The notes below the pieces were generated by a model. That model was not told the DNA's origin. It saw only the letters and a program-made list of their open reading frames with translations, and searched no databases. Positions 5,059 to 11,871 of a DNA stretch of 11,871 bases are shown in pieces. Positions within the stretch are counted from its first letter, which is position 1, and each line of letters begins with the position of its first letter. The position numbers and the translations under genes are program-made. Source of the stretch: Eubacterium sp. (GTDB lineage Bacteria > Bacillota_A > Clostridia > Lachnospirales > Lachnospiraceae); NCBI GenBank assembly GCA_024687845.1, contig JAILEL010000062.1, positions 1 to 11,871 on the forward strand. The letters are read 5' to 3'.

Positions 5059-7458
5059 ATGAGCAAGGTTTTTGGTAGTAAAAAAATAAATTATTGGAAT
5101 AAATGCATAGGCTTATTTTCTCTTGTTTTATTTGCATTTCTCTTGGTCATAATAGTGCCTGTTTTTTCCATGAAACAATCTTGGGCTGCTGGTGGGACAC
5201 TTAGTGAAGTGATTATTCGGACTCCGGCAGCCGCTGATGGTTGTTATCCGAGTTACGATAATAATGATTTTAAGATTATAACAACAGAGGCATTCATTGA
5301 TACAAGCTATTATGAAGATGAATACGAACATGGTATTTGTTGGTCTAAAACTAGTGATAATACTAAGTTAAAGTTTAATGAGAAATTTACATTTGCTGAT
5401 ACTTACTATGTTCATGTTGTAGTCAAAGCATCTAATGGATATACACTTCCTACAGGCTATAAAGCTTATAAGTTTAAATTCAGAGGATCTGAACTGGCTG
5501 AGGCAGCGTATATTCAGGTTCTTTCTGATGATCGTGTGATAGCTGCTTATGACTATACTGCCAAATCACCATGGAAAGCTATAAATATAGAGATTAAAGA
5601 ACCAGCAGCTGGTGAGCAGGTTTATAAAAATGTGCAGCTGGTGAATCAGGATCCACAGAATTCTTTTTATATGGATTTTGTGAATGAGATAGATATATCA
5701 GGAACCTGGTACGAGTCGAAGGATGGCAAGAATTATTCTTTGATGAATGCTACTGATGTCTATAAAGAGGGATATCATTATAAGACTCTGGCTCCGGAAA
5801 AGGTTCTGAAATATCTGAAAAAATATTTCCTGAGTGAAGCATCGGGTGAGGCACAGACCGACCTTACAGGTGCATATGGTGTATCTGATAAGATTACAAT
5901 AGAAGTAAATGAACATAAAGGTATATATAATTTCAATACAGCAAAATGGGAAAAGTATGGTGAAATCGCTGATGAGAGCTTTGTAAATGGGTATCTTACC
6001 ATGCCTGAAACGAAGGTTCCAGTGAGCGATATTAGAATATATGGCTACAATCCACCGACTACTGGTGAAGAGCGTTCGTATGATAATTTTACCTCTGCGA
6101 AGCCAGGAGAGTATGAGATATATACGGGCTCAGATTCTTCCTTTATGAAAAATGGAATCACCTGGGGGCAGTCAAAGGGAGGTTCGAACTTTGATATTCC
6201 TGTAAGCAGTAAGGAACTTTTTGAAAAGGATAAGGCTTATTACATTTGCATTCATGTACGGGCAGTTAAGGCCGAGGGATTTAGCTCAAACATCAAAAAT
6301 ATCAAGGCTAAAATAGGAAACTATGATGCTGATGTTTCAGTGAGTGAAATATCTGATGATATTCTAGTATTAACACTGAAAAAGGTAGCGCATGATCCGG
6401 TAACGGCTTTTAATTATACTATTCCTGCTCCGGTTCCGGGAGAGAAACCGGATAAGATAGGCTTTAATACAACTCCAGAAAATGCACTTATTACTTCATG
6501 TGAGGTTGATTCTTCAAATAACTGGCAGGTTTCTGATGATGGAATAACCTATAGGAGTATGAAAAACGCAGAAACTGGTGAAGTGGAATCATTTGTTGAA
6601 GGAAAATACTATCGCACCAATATAACAAATTCTCATTATACAATTGCAATACTACTTTATATGTTAGGAAAGTTAGATTTCAATGAGAGTGTATCTTATA
6701 AATTTGGTAATATTCAGGTATATATAAATGGAAGAAAATCAACAGAAGAAGGCGTGCTTGACGCGAATGGATATGTGGTTTTCAAATGTGTGAAGCCAAA
6801 AGATGGTGGATCAGATGGTAAGGAGGGCGGTTCCGGCAACGGAGAAAACGGCGATGGCAAACAGGGGGGATCTGATGGTACAGATCCAGCCAAAGACCTG
6901 ATTGATGGAGTCGGAACCATTTCCCCAAATGGAAAATACCTTACAGATGAAGATGGCAAGAAATACAGAACTTCTGAAAAGGTAAAAGCTACAGAACTAA
7001 AACCAAATATGAAGATTGCCGACAAAAAGACTGGTGGCAAATACAGAATCACAAAGGTTGTAAAGGATCCGGAGACGGGACTGATCACTGGTGGAAATGT
7101 AGAATACATGGCACCATATAACAAGAACTGCAAACTTATCTCAGCAACTGGAATCGTAAAACTCGGTGGTGTTAAGTTCAAGGTTACAAGTATAGCTGCG
7201 AACTGCGCAAAGGGATGTAAGAAGCTGAACAAGGTTATCATAGGTTCTTATATTTCAAACATCGGAAAGAATGCATTTAGCGGATGCAGTAAGCTAAAGA
7301 CAGTGACCTTCAAGGGTTCAAGACTGAAGAAGGTTGGGGCAAATGCTTTCAAGGGTATCAACAAGAAAGCAACTATATCAGTTCCTAAGGCAAAGAAGAA
7401 GGCATATACTAAACTTCTTAAAGGCAAAGGTCAGGCAAAGACTGTAAAGATTAAATAA
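5059..7458 (+). CDS. Large secreted modular surface protein with shared basic C-terminus
   Basis: The 799-residue product starts with a signal peptide (residues 1-~45, hydrophobic core FSLVLFAFLLVIIVPVF, probable cleavage near SWAA/GG). The mature part alternates two module types. Type I (~48-175 and ~322-452) has GI(C/T)W followed by a beta-rich stretch with YYVHVVVKA or YYICIHVRA. Type II (~178-315 and ~455-590) has IPAPVPGE, an NWQVSDDG or TWYESKDG core, EGKYYRT and a YINGRK/NGYVVF end. A Gly/Asp-rich flexible linker spans ~581-614. The C-terminal 182 residues (618-799) contain one LRR_5-like unit and the basic GQAKTVKIK tail. I do not recognise a named family for types I and II; a beta-sandwich adhesin-like role is inferred. 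It is the first gene of an operon with the paralogue 23 bases downstream. Confidence 0.88.
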   Translation: MSKVFGSKKINYWNKCIGLFSLVLFAFLLVIIVPVFSMKQSWAAGGTLSEVIIRTPAAADGCYPSYDNNDFKIITTEAFIDTSYYEDEYEHGICWSKTSDNTKLKFNEKFTFADTYYVHVVVKASNGYTLPTGYKAYKFKFRGSELAEAAYIQVLSDDRVIAAYDYTAKSPWKAINIEIKEPAAGEQVYKNVQLVNQDPQNSFYMDFVNEIDISGTWYESKDGKNYSLMNATDVYKEGYHYKTLAPEKVLKYLKKYFLSEASGEAQTDLTGAYGVSDKITIEVNEHKGIYNFNTAKWEKYGEIADESFVNGYLTMPETKVPVSDIRIYGYNPPTTGEERSYDNFTSAKPGEYEIYTGSDSSFMKNGITWGQSKGGSNFDIPVSSKELFEKDKAYYICIHVRAVKAEGFSSNIKNIKAKIGNYDADVSVSEISDDILVLTLKKVAHDPVTAFNYTIPAPVPGEKPDKIGFNTTPENALITSCEVDSSNNWQVSDDGITYRSMKNAETGEVESFVEGKYYRTNITNSHYTIAILLYMLGKLDFNESVSYKFGNIQVYINGRKSTEEGVLDANGYVVFKCVKPKDGGSDGKEGGSGNGENGDGKQGGSDGTDPAKDLIDGVGTISPNGKYLTDEDGKKYRTSEKVKATELKPNMKIADKKTGGKYRITKVVKDPETGLITGGNVEYMAPYNKNCKLISATGIVKLGGVKFKVTSIAANCAKGCKKLNKVIIGSYISNIGKNAFSGCSKLKTVTFKGSRLKKVGANAFKGINKKATISVPKAKKKAYTKLLKGKGQAKTVKIK
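7096..7458 (+). repeat. Nearly identical 3' coding segment, copy 1 of 2
   Basis: Aligned by eye to 10137-10499, this 363-bp segment differs at about 15 positions (~96% identity), and only one change alters the protein (Ile to Val). The 81 bases just upstream are only about 70% identical, so the boundary is abrupt. Confidence 0.85.
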
Positions 7459-7481
7459 ATATGGATTGGAAGGGGAAAGCC

Positions 7482-10400
7482 ATGAAAAGCAGGAGCAGAT
7501 TCAGAAATGTTATTATTATTTTGTTGATGTCGATGATATTTTCGGTGATAACTCCATTTGCAGGTGCGATAGGTCAGGTTAATGCACATGAGTATTATAT
7601 TGATCATGTTGATGTTGGTCTAATGGCTCCTATTGCTGGAAATAAGCCGGATACCGTGTTAGGTCATTATTCAACGAACAGTGAAGATATTCAGATTAAA
7701 AGTATAAGCTGGAGTTATTATAATGGTGATTCCTGGAAAACGATGGGGTCGGATAAAACTTTTGCAGAAAACCAGAAATATATGGTAACTCTCAGGCTTC
7801 ATCCTGCTTATGCACATACTATAGTAGAATACGTTTCGATGTACACCCCGTATGTAAGAGGGAAAGAGGTAAATCCTTCACATGAAAATCACTGGCAGAA
7901 TGTTACCTGTGATGGAAAGGATATCATATATACCTGTACGCTTATGGGAAGAGAGGGCTGGAGTAAGGCGGAGTTTAATATTCCAGAGCCAATAGTTGGT
8001 TATACTCCGGTATCGTTATCTAAGAAATATAAAGTAGAATTTGTATCAGGATTTGATCATGCATTTAGCAAGACATATCTTGATAAGCTTGATGAATCTT
8101 TGATAACTGAAAACTGGTATGAGTCAAGTGATGGAAAATATTATAATCTGATAAGTAAAACTACAAAGTTTAAGGCAGGGTATTATTATAAAAATGAAGC
8201 TGTACTAACATTAACAGAACAATTAGAGAAAGACTTTTATAAAATAGTATCCTTCCCAACAGAGTCTGATTTACCATATTACGGAATCTCAGACAGCATT
8301 TCGTTTATCATAAATGGTAAAGAGTATAAATCATCAGCATATTCTAATCATGTTAAAGGATATGTAGAATTTGGAAAGATTTATGAAAAAATAAAGTTAG
8401 TCAGACTGGAAAATCTTGTTTATCCTGTAGCAGGACAAGCGGTTAGCACAAATGTTACTACGATAGACGATGATAAGTACAAAGTAGAAAATGTTGTATG
8501 GAGAAAGGAGGGTTTTTCAACTCCAGAAACAGTATTTGAAGCTGGTGATAGATATATTGTTACCATTAAATTAAAAGCAGTCGGCACATATTCATTTAAT
8601 CTTGATATGTTTAAAGATGAAAATACAGTTCCTACAGTTATAAATGGTGAACATGCTGATCCATACGCAAGGAAGTCAGTAAATGCTTATGAGGTTAATC
8701 TTTCTTATCTGTATTATTGCCCAAATATAACTGGAAATAATGGAGTTATAGGAGTTTCTGGTATTGAGCAGCCGGTTGAAGGTGAGGCTCCGGATAAGAA
8801 TATCAGCAAGTGGAGCGTTATATATAAGGATAATAAAGATTATTCCGTTCAAAGTGTAAAATGGACCGAAGATGGCAAGGATACCGAGGCAACAGTATTT
8901 GAAGCAGGCAAGACTTATTATGCAGAAATTGAGCTGAAGGCTGCTTCAGGTAAATATTTTCCTTCTTCGACTCAACAATGTAGAAAGATATACAAAATAA
9001 GTGTAAATGATTCGAAACATTGCTATATAAGTAAGGTAGCACCATGGAATGGTGAATCGATAATAATCACCGCCAAATATGAACCAATAGTTTATATAAA
9101 GGAGATACCAATTATAGGATATAAAGGTCCGGCACCAAAGGTCAAGGCTTCTTATGAAGGCTTTGATATAGATAATGAACAGTGCAGAATATGCAAAACA
9201 GCAGATGATTCTGAGAGAAAAAATGGAATCAGATGGGGTAAGTATGATTCAGTTAGCGATACATTTTATCCAAGTAAGATAAGTGACGAACTTACATTTG
9301 AAGAGAATAATGGATATATGGTGGAAATTATGATTAATTCACCAGATGGATACAAATTCCCAGGCAATCTGTCAACCGTAAAGGTAAGCATTAATGGTAC
9401 TACCAAGAATGTAAAGATTAGAAAGGAATCTGTAGATACGGCGATTGTAACATTTTCAAGTAAGGTTCTGGAACAGATCAAGGAGATCAGATACACTATT
9501 CCGGAACCGAAGAATGGCGAAAAACCAGGAAATATGAAGGTTGAGACGAAGCCTGCGAATGCATTTAATGATATTCTGATGGATATGGATATGAGTTCAA
9601 GCTGGCAGGTTTCAACAGATAATACAACCTATGTAGATATGCCTGAGAATGGTACATTTGAAGAGGGAAAATATTATCGAACAAACGCGGTAGGAAAACA
9701 TGCGCTGCTTATTATTGTTTCCGGAATTCTTGGGAAGGCATATAGGGAGAATGTCGCAAGCGGATTTGCGAGTGATTATAAGATCTATGTAAATGGTAAG
9801 AATTCAAAAGACGATGGCGTATATGATGAAGATGGTTATGTAAGATTCTATGTTCCAAGGCAGGATGAGATAGTTAAACCTGATGATGGAAAGCAGGAAG
9901 ACGGCAAGCAGGAAGACGGGAAAAATGGTAAGGCTGAAAAGAAACCTGGTGTTGGAACAATCTCTGCTGATGGCAAGACTCTTACAGATGAATCTGGCAA
10001 GAAATACAAGATAGCTGAGAAGATATCAGCGGCCGACCTTAAGCCGAATGCTAAGATTGCTGATAAGAAGAGCGGTGGAAAGTACAGAATTACCAAGCTG
10101 ATTAAGGACAAGAAGACGGGCAAGGTTACAGGCGGGAATGTAGAATACATGGCGCCTTATAACAAGAACTGCAAACTTATCTCAGCAACCGGAATCGTAA
10201 AGCTTGGAGGTGTTAAGTTCAAGGTTACAAGCATAGCTGCGAACTGCGCAAAGGGATGTAAGAAGCTGAACAAGGTTATCATAGGTTCTTATGTTTCAAA
10301 CATCGGAAAGAATGCATTTAGCGGATGCAGTAAGCTGAAGACAGTAACCTTCAAGGGTTCAAGACTGAAGAAGGTTGGGGCAAATGCTTTCAAGGGTATC

Positions 10401-10499
10401 AACAAGAAAGCAACTATATCAGTTCCTAAGGCTAAGAAGAAGGCATATACCAAACTTCTTAAGGGCAAAGGCCAGGCAAAGACAGTAAAGATTAAATAA
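7482..10499 (+). CDS. Large secreted modular surface protein, paralogue of the preceding gene
   Basis: From ATG 7482 the protein has 1005 residues. An in-frame ATG at 7461 lies only two bases after the previous stop and has no ribosome binding site, whereas AAGGGG at 7470-7475 serves 7482. Residues 1-35 are a signal peptide (RSRFRNVIIILLMSMIF core, cleavage VNA/HE). Module order, by the same two types as the previous protein, is about I (36-168), II (170-305), I (306-425), I (430-540), I (542-672), II (673-805). Typical motifs are VKWTEDGK, FEAGKTYYAEIELKA, GIRWG and SSWQVSTDN with EEGKYYRT. A GKQED repeat linker (~806-823) leads to the 182-residue C-terminal module (824-1005), almost identical to that of its neighbour. 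No sortase motif or transmembrane anchor is seen. Function unknown; an adhesin or wall-associated role is inferred. Confidence 0.88.
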   Translation: MKSRSRFRNVIIILLMSMIFSVITPFAGAIGQVNAHEYYIDHVDVGLMAPIAGNKPDTVLGHYSTNSEDIQIKSISWSYYNGDSWKTMGSDKTFAENQKYMVTLRLHPAYAHTIVEYVSMYTPYVRGKEVNPSHENHWQNVTCDGKDIIYTCTLMGREGWSKAEFNIPEPIVGYTPVSLSKKYKVEFVSGFDHAFSKTYLDKLDESLITENWYESSDGKYYNLISKTTKFKAGYYYKNEAVLTLTEQLEKDFYKIVSFPTESDLPYYGISDSISFIINGKEYKSSAYSNHVKGYVEFGKIYEKIKLVRLENLVYPVAGQAVSTNVTTIDDDKYKVENVVWRKEGFSTPETVFEAGDRYIVTIKLKAVGTYSFNLDMFKDENTVPTVINGEHADPYARKSVNAYEVNLSYLYYCPNITGNNGVIGVSGIEQPVEGEAPDKNISKWSVIYKDNKDYSVQSVKWTEDGKDTEATVFEAGKTYYAEIELKAASGKYFPSSTQQCRKIYKISVNDSKHCYISKVAPWNGESIIITAKYEPIVYIKEIPIIGYKGPAPKVKASYEGFDIDNEQCRICKTADDSERKNGIRWGKYDSVSDTFYPSKISDELTFEENNGYMVEIMINSPDGYKFPGNLSTVKVSINGTTKNVKIRKESVDTAIVTFSSKVLEQIKEIRYTIPEPKNGEKPGNMKVETKPANAFNDILMDMDMSSSWQVSTDNTTYVDMPENGTFEEGKYYRTNAVGKHALLIIVSGILGKAYRENVASGFASDYKIYVNGKNSKDDGVYDEDGYVRFYVPRQDEIVKPDDGKQEDGKQEDGKNGKAEKKPGVGTISADGKTLTDESGKKYKIAEKISAADLKPNAKIADKKSGGKYRITKLIKDKKTGKVTGGNVEYMAPYNKNCKLISATGIVKLGGVKFKVTSIAANCAKGCKKLNKVIIGSYVSNIGKNAFSGCSKLKTVTFKGSRLKKVGANAFKGINKKATISVPKAKKKAYTKLLKGKGQAKTVKIK
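10137..10499 (+). repeat. Nearly identical 3' coding segment, copy 2 of 2
   Basis: This is the partner of 7096-7458 and has the same 363-bp length with no insertion or deletion. It ends exactly at the stop codon; downstream sequences are unrelated, unlike the 1-76/4793-4864 pair. Confidence 0.85.
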
Positions 10500-10526
10500 G
10501 GATAGTCACAAAAGGAGAGATAGAAT

Positions 10527-11273
10527 ATGGGTTTTTTAGACAAGTTTAAAGGGACAACAGAAGTACCAGGCACGGTAAGTCTTGAGAAGAAGACGGCATT
10601 ATCATTAAAGAAAGAGGAGATACACAAGATCTCACTTACAAAGCAGACCAGAAATGGGACAACTCCACTAAATGGACTCAAGGCTAGAGTTCTGCTTGCC
10701 ATGGACTTCAGTGGATCAATGAACAGGATGTTTAAGGATGGCACAGTTCAGGCTATTCTGGAGCAGATGCTTCCTATGGCAATGGAGTTCGATGATGATG
10801 GACAGATGGAGGTATGGCTGTTTGATAATGATTTCAGAAGACTTCCCGATATTACTCTAAATAATGTAGAAGATTATGTTCAGAGAGAAATACTTGCAAA
10901 CAAATGGCATATGGGCGGAACAAATTATGCTCCTGTAATGCAGGATATTACAAGAGTATGTGTTGAGACAAATGCAAGAGAAGGAAAACTGCCGGCTTAT
11001 GTTATATTTATTACAGACGGAGCAAATGCAGATAAAACAGCTACTAAAAAAATAATTAAGGAAGCGTCCTTCTATCCGATCTTTTGGAAATATGTCGGAA
11101 TAGGTGGTGAGTCCTTCCCATTCCTTGAGAGACTTGATGATCTGACAGACAGAAATGTTGATAATGCAGATTACTTTGCAGTATTTGATCCTTCTGATAT
11201 TACATATGACCAGTTACTTGAGGAATTTCCAGACTGGCTTGAGTATGATCAGGTTAAGGGAATGCTGATGTGA
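10527..11273 (+). CDS. TerF-type von Willebrand factor A domain protein (cytosolic)
   Basis: The 248-residue protein has a short N-terminal region (~1-50) and a vWA domain (~51-248). The MIDAS metal site is complete: D60, S62 and S64 in MDFSGSM, T132 in GGTNY and D164 in FITDGAN. The FDDDGQMEVWLFD strand, the DNADYFAVFDPSDI segment and the EEFPDWL ending match the vWA-TerF-like family (PF10138), known from tellurite/stress ter gene clusters. No signal peptide or membrane segment is seen, so it should be cytosolic. AAAGGAG at 10511-10517 precedes the ATG by nine bases. It lies 27 bases after the second modular gene with no terminator between, so it is the third gene of that operon. No TerD-type partner is visible in this window. 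Why a cytosolic MIDAS protein is co-transcribed with exported proteins is unclear. Confidence 0.9.
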   Translation: MGFLDKFKGTTEVPGTVSLEKKTALSLKKEEIHKISLTKQTRNGTTPLNGLKARVLLAMDFSGSMNRMFKDGTVQAILEQMLPMAMEFDDDGQMEVWLFDNDFRRLPDITLNNVEDYVQREILANKWHMGGTNYAPVMQDITRVCVETNAREGKLPAYVIFITDGANADKTATKKIIKEASFYPIFWKYVGIGGESFPFLERLDDLTDRNVDNADYFAVFDPSDITYDQLLEEFPDWLEYDQVKGMLM

Positions 11274-11300
11274 ACTGCTCTTAGCTGTTAATATGTAAAA

Positions 11301-11344
11301 CCTCGAAAAATGGCTAAAATAGTGGGCTGGTATCCAATGGATAC
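11301..11344 (-). repeat. Right arm of the imperfect inverted repeat flanking the operon
   Basis: CCTCGAAA (11301-11308), CTAAAATAG (11314-11322), CTGG and the palindrome appear in the same order as on the minus strand of 4906-4956. It follows the vWA stop by 27 bases. No ordinary hairpin terminator was found between 11274 and 11329. Confidence 0.5.
11330..11344 (+). promoter_or_regulatory. Palindrome D, GTATCCAATGGATAC (putative operator)
   Basis: A perfect 15-bp palindrome, identical to copy C. It ends 25 bp before the -35 box of the next gene, against 48 bp for copy C. It is the only copy whose conserved flank lies on the upstream side. Confidence 0.65.
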
Positions 11345-11369
11345 TTTGCGGGTTTGGCGCATTTTTCTA

Positions 11370-11399
11370 TTGAAAACAGTTATGTAAGTAAGATAAAAT
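11370..11399 (+). promoter_or_regulatory. Promoter of the Ig-like protein gene
   Basis: TTGAAA (11370-11375) and TAAAAT (11394-11399) with an 18-bp spacer, the same hexamers as the promoter at 4969-4997. The predicted start near 11406 gives a leader of about 90 bases that contains a nine-codon ORF. Confidence 0.65.
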
Positions 11400-11463
11400 A
11401 ATTCTCGAAGGTTTTAATCATACAAACTTGTTAACCGGCAGATTAGTGAAGAGGAAAACTAAG

Positions 11464-11493
11464 ATGCTTAAAAAAAATCGAAAGGATGGATGA
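11464..11493 (+). other. Possible leader mini-ORF upstream of the Ig-like gene
   Basis: ATG at 11464, with GAGG at 11451-11454 nine bases before it, opens MLKKNRKDG and stops at TGA 11491-11493, five bases before the main ATG at 11498. It is Lys/Arg-rich. It could be translated and affect initiation of the main gene, or be chance; there is no direct coding evidence. Confidence 0.25.
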
Positions 11494-11497
11494 GAGT

Positions 11498-11871
11498 ATG
11501 AAGAACGAAATATCAAAAGTGCTTCGTGCAAAAGTACTTGGAATTATGCTTGCTTTAGTTCTTGCAATCTCTGTAATTGCTTCAGTAAATTCTTCTGAAG
11601 CTGCTGCAAAGAAATCAAAAATCAAGTTATCCAGTTCCAAGGTAACAGTAGTTGCATTGAAGACAACTCAGCTTACGCTGAAGAACGGCACTAAGAAGAT
11701 TAAGTCAGGGGTTAAGTGGTCATCTTCAAATAAGAAGATTGCTACTGTTAATAGAAAGGGATTAGTAACAGCTAAGACTCCTGGAAAAGTAAAGATTACT
11801 GCTACATACAAAGGAAAGAAATATGTATGTAATGTAACAGTTAAGGCTCCTGCTCTTAAGCTTAATAAGAA
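11498..11871 (+). CDS. Secreted lysine-rich protein with Ig-like Big_2 domain (partial, 3' end outside window)
   Basis: The visible 124 codons begin at ATG 11498, with AAAGGA at 11481-11486 (11 bases upstream, a little far). An in-frame ATG at 11486 lies inside that site and is less likely. Residues ~1-37 are a signal peptide with the hydrophobic stretch VLGIMLALVLAISVIASV and probable cleavage after EAAA. Residues ~40-117 show a bacterial Ig-like domain, group 2 (PF02368): KLSSSKVTVV at the start, the VKWSSSNKKIATVNRKGLVT core and a TPGKVKITATYKGKKY end. It is rich in Lys, so cationic like the C-terminal modules of its neighbours. Its rear part is not in the window, so I cannot tell whether it has more Ig repeats, an enzyme domain or the shared tail. 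It is preceded by its own palindrome and promoter. Confidence 0.9.
   Translation, partial: MKNEISKVLRAKVLGIMLALVLAISVIASVNSSEAAAKKSKIKLSSSKVTVVALKTTQLTLKNGTKKIKSGVKWSSSNKKIATVNRKGLVTAKTPGKVKITATYKGKKYVCNVTVKAPALKLNK

Noticed and set aside
7461..7481. ATG at 7461 as start of the second modular gene
   Set aside because: It follows the previous stop by two bases without a Shine-Dalgarno, while AAGGGG is well placed for ATG 7482 and gives a normal signal peptide.
5059..10499. Sortase (LPXTG) or S-layer anchoring of the large secreted proteins
   Set aside because: No LPXTG-like motif, C-terminal hydrophobic segment or SLH repeats were found in any complete protein.

Overview
The window is AT-rich with Gram-positive style ribosome binding sites (AAAGGAG-type) and TTGAMA/TAWAAT promoters. 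It is dominated by exported proteins carrying BspA-like leucine-rich repeats, an Ig-like (Big_2) domain and a very basic C-terminal module ending in GQAKTVKIK. This points to an anaerobic Firmicute of the Lachnospiraceae type (Butyrivibrio/Agathobacter-like). That placement is inference from protein style only; there is no rRNA or other marker gene here.

Layout. (1) Positions 1-108 hold the last 8 codons of an upstream gene with the same C-terminus as three later genes, and its hairpin terminator. (2) Positions ~110-1380 form a self-contained toxin-antitoxin cassette: a near-consensus promoter with an inverted-repeat operator, hicA, hicB, an XRE-type regulator and a terminator. (3) 1386-2562: a putative lipoprotein with a Thr/Glu/Ala-rich stalk. 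(4) 2600-4900: a secreted BspA-like LRR protein and a terminator that duplicates the one at the left edge. (5) 4906-11273: an operon of two large secreted modular beta-rich proteins that share domain types and a nearly identical C-terminus, followed by a cytosolic TerF-type von Willebrand A protein with a complete MIDAS metal site. (6) 11330-11871: the start of a secreted, lysine-rich Ig-like protein that runs off the window. All genes are on the + strand. No RNA gene, IS element, CRISPR array or gene-free stretch over 300 bases was seen.

The most notable unexplained signal is a 15-bp palindrome, GTATCCAWTGGATAC. It occurs four times (1386, 2600, 4906, 11330), always between genes and always ahead of a unit that begins with an exported protein. 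It is absent from the toxin-antitoxin leader and from the short gaps inside the 5059-11273 operon. A less conserved flank containing TATTTTAG accompanies it, and at the two ends of the 6.4-kb operon this flank lies in opposite orientations. I read the palindrome as the probable operator of an undescribed surface-protein regulon, or alternatively as a recombination or mobile repeat core. The surface genes look like an array that evolves by shuffling variable N-terminal regions onto a common C-terminal module, with recent gene conversion between the two tandem copies. The HicAB-XRE cassette looks inserted between a surface-gene terminator and the next palindrome.
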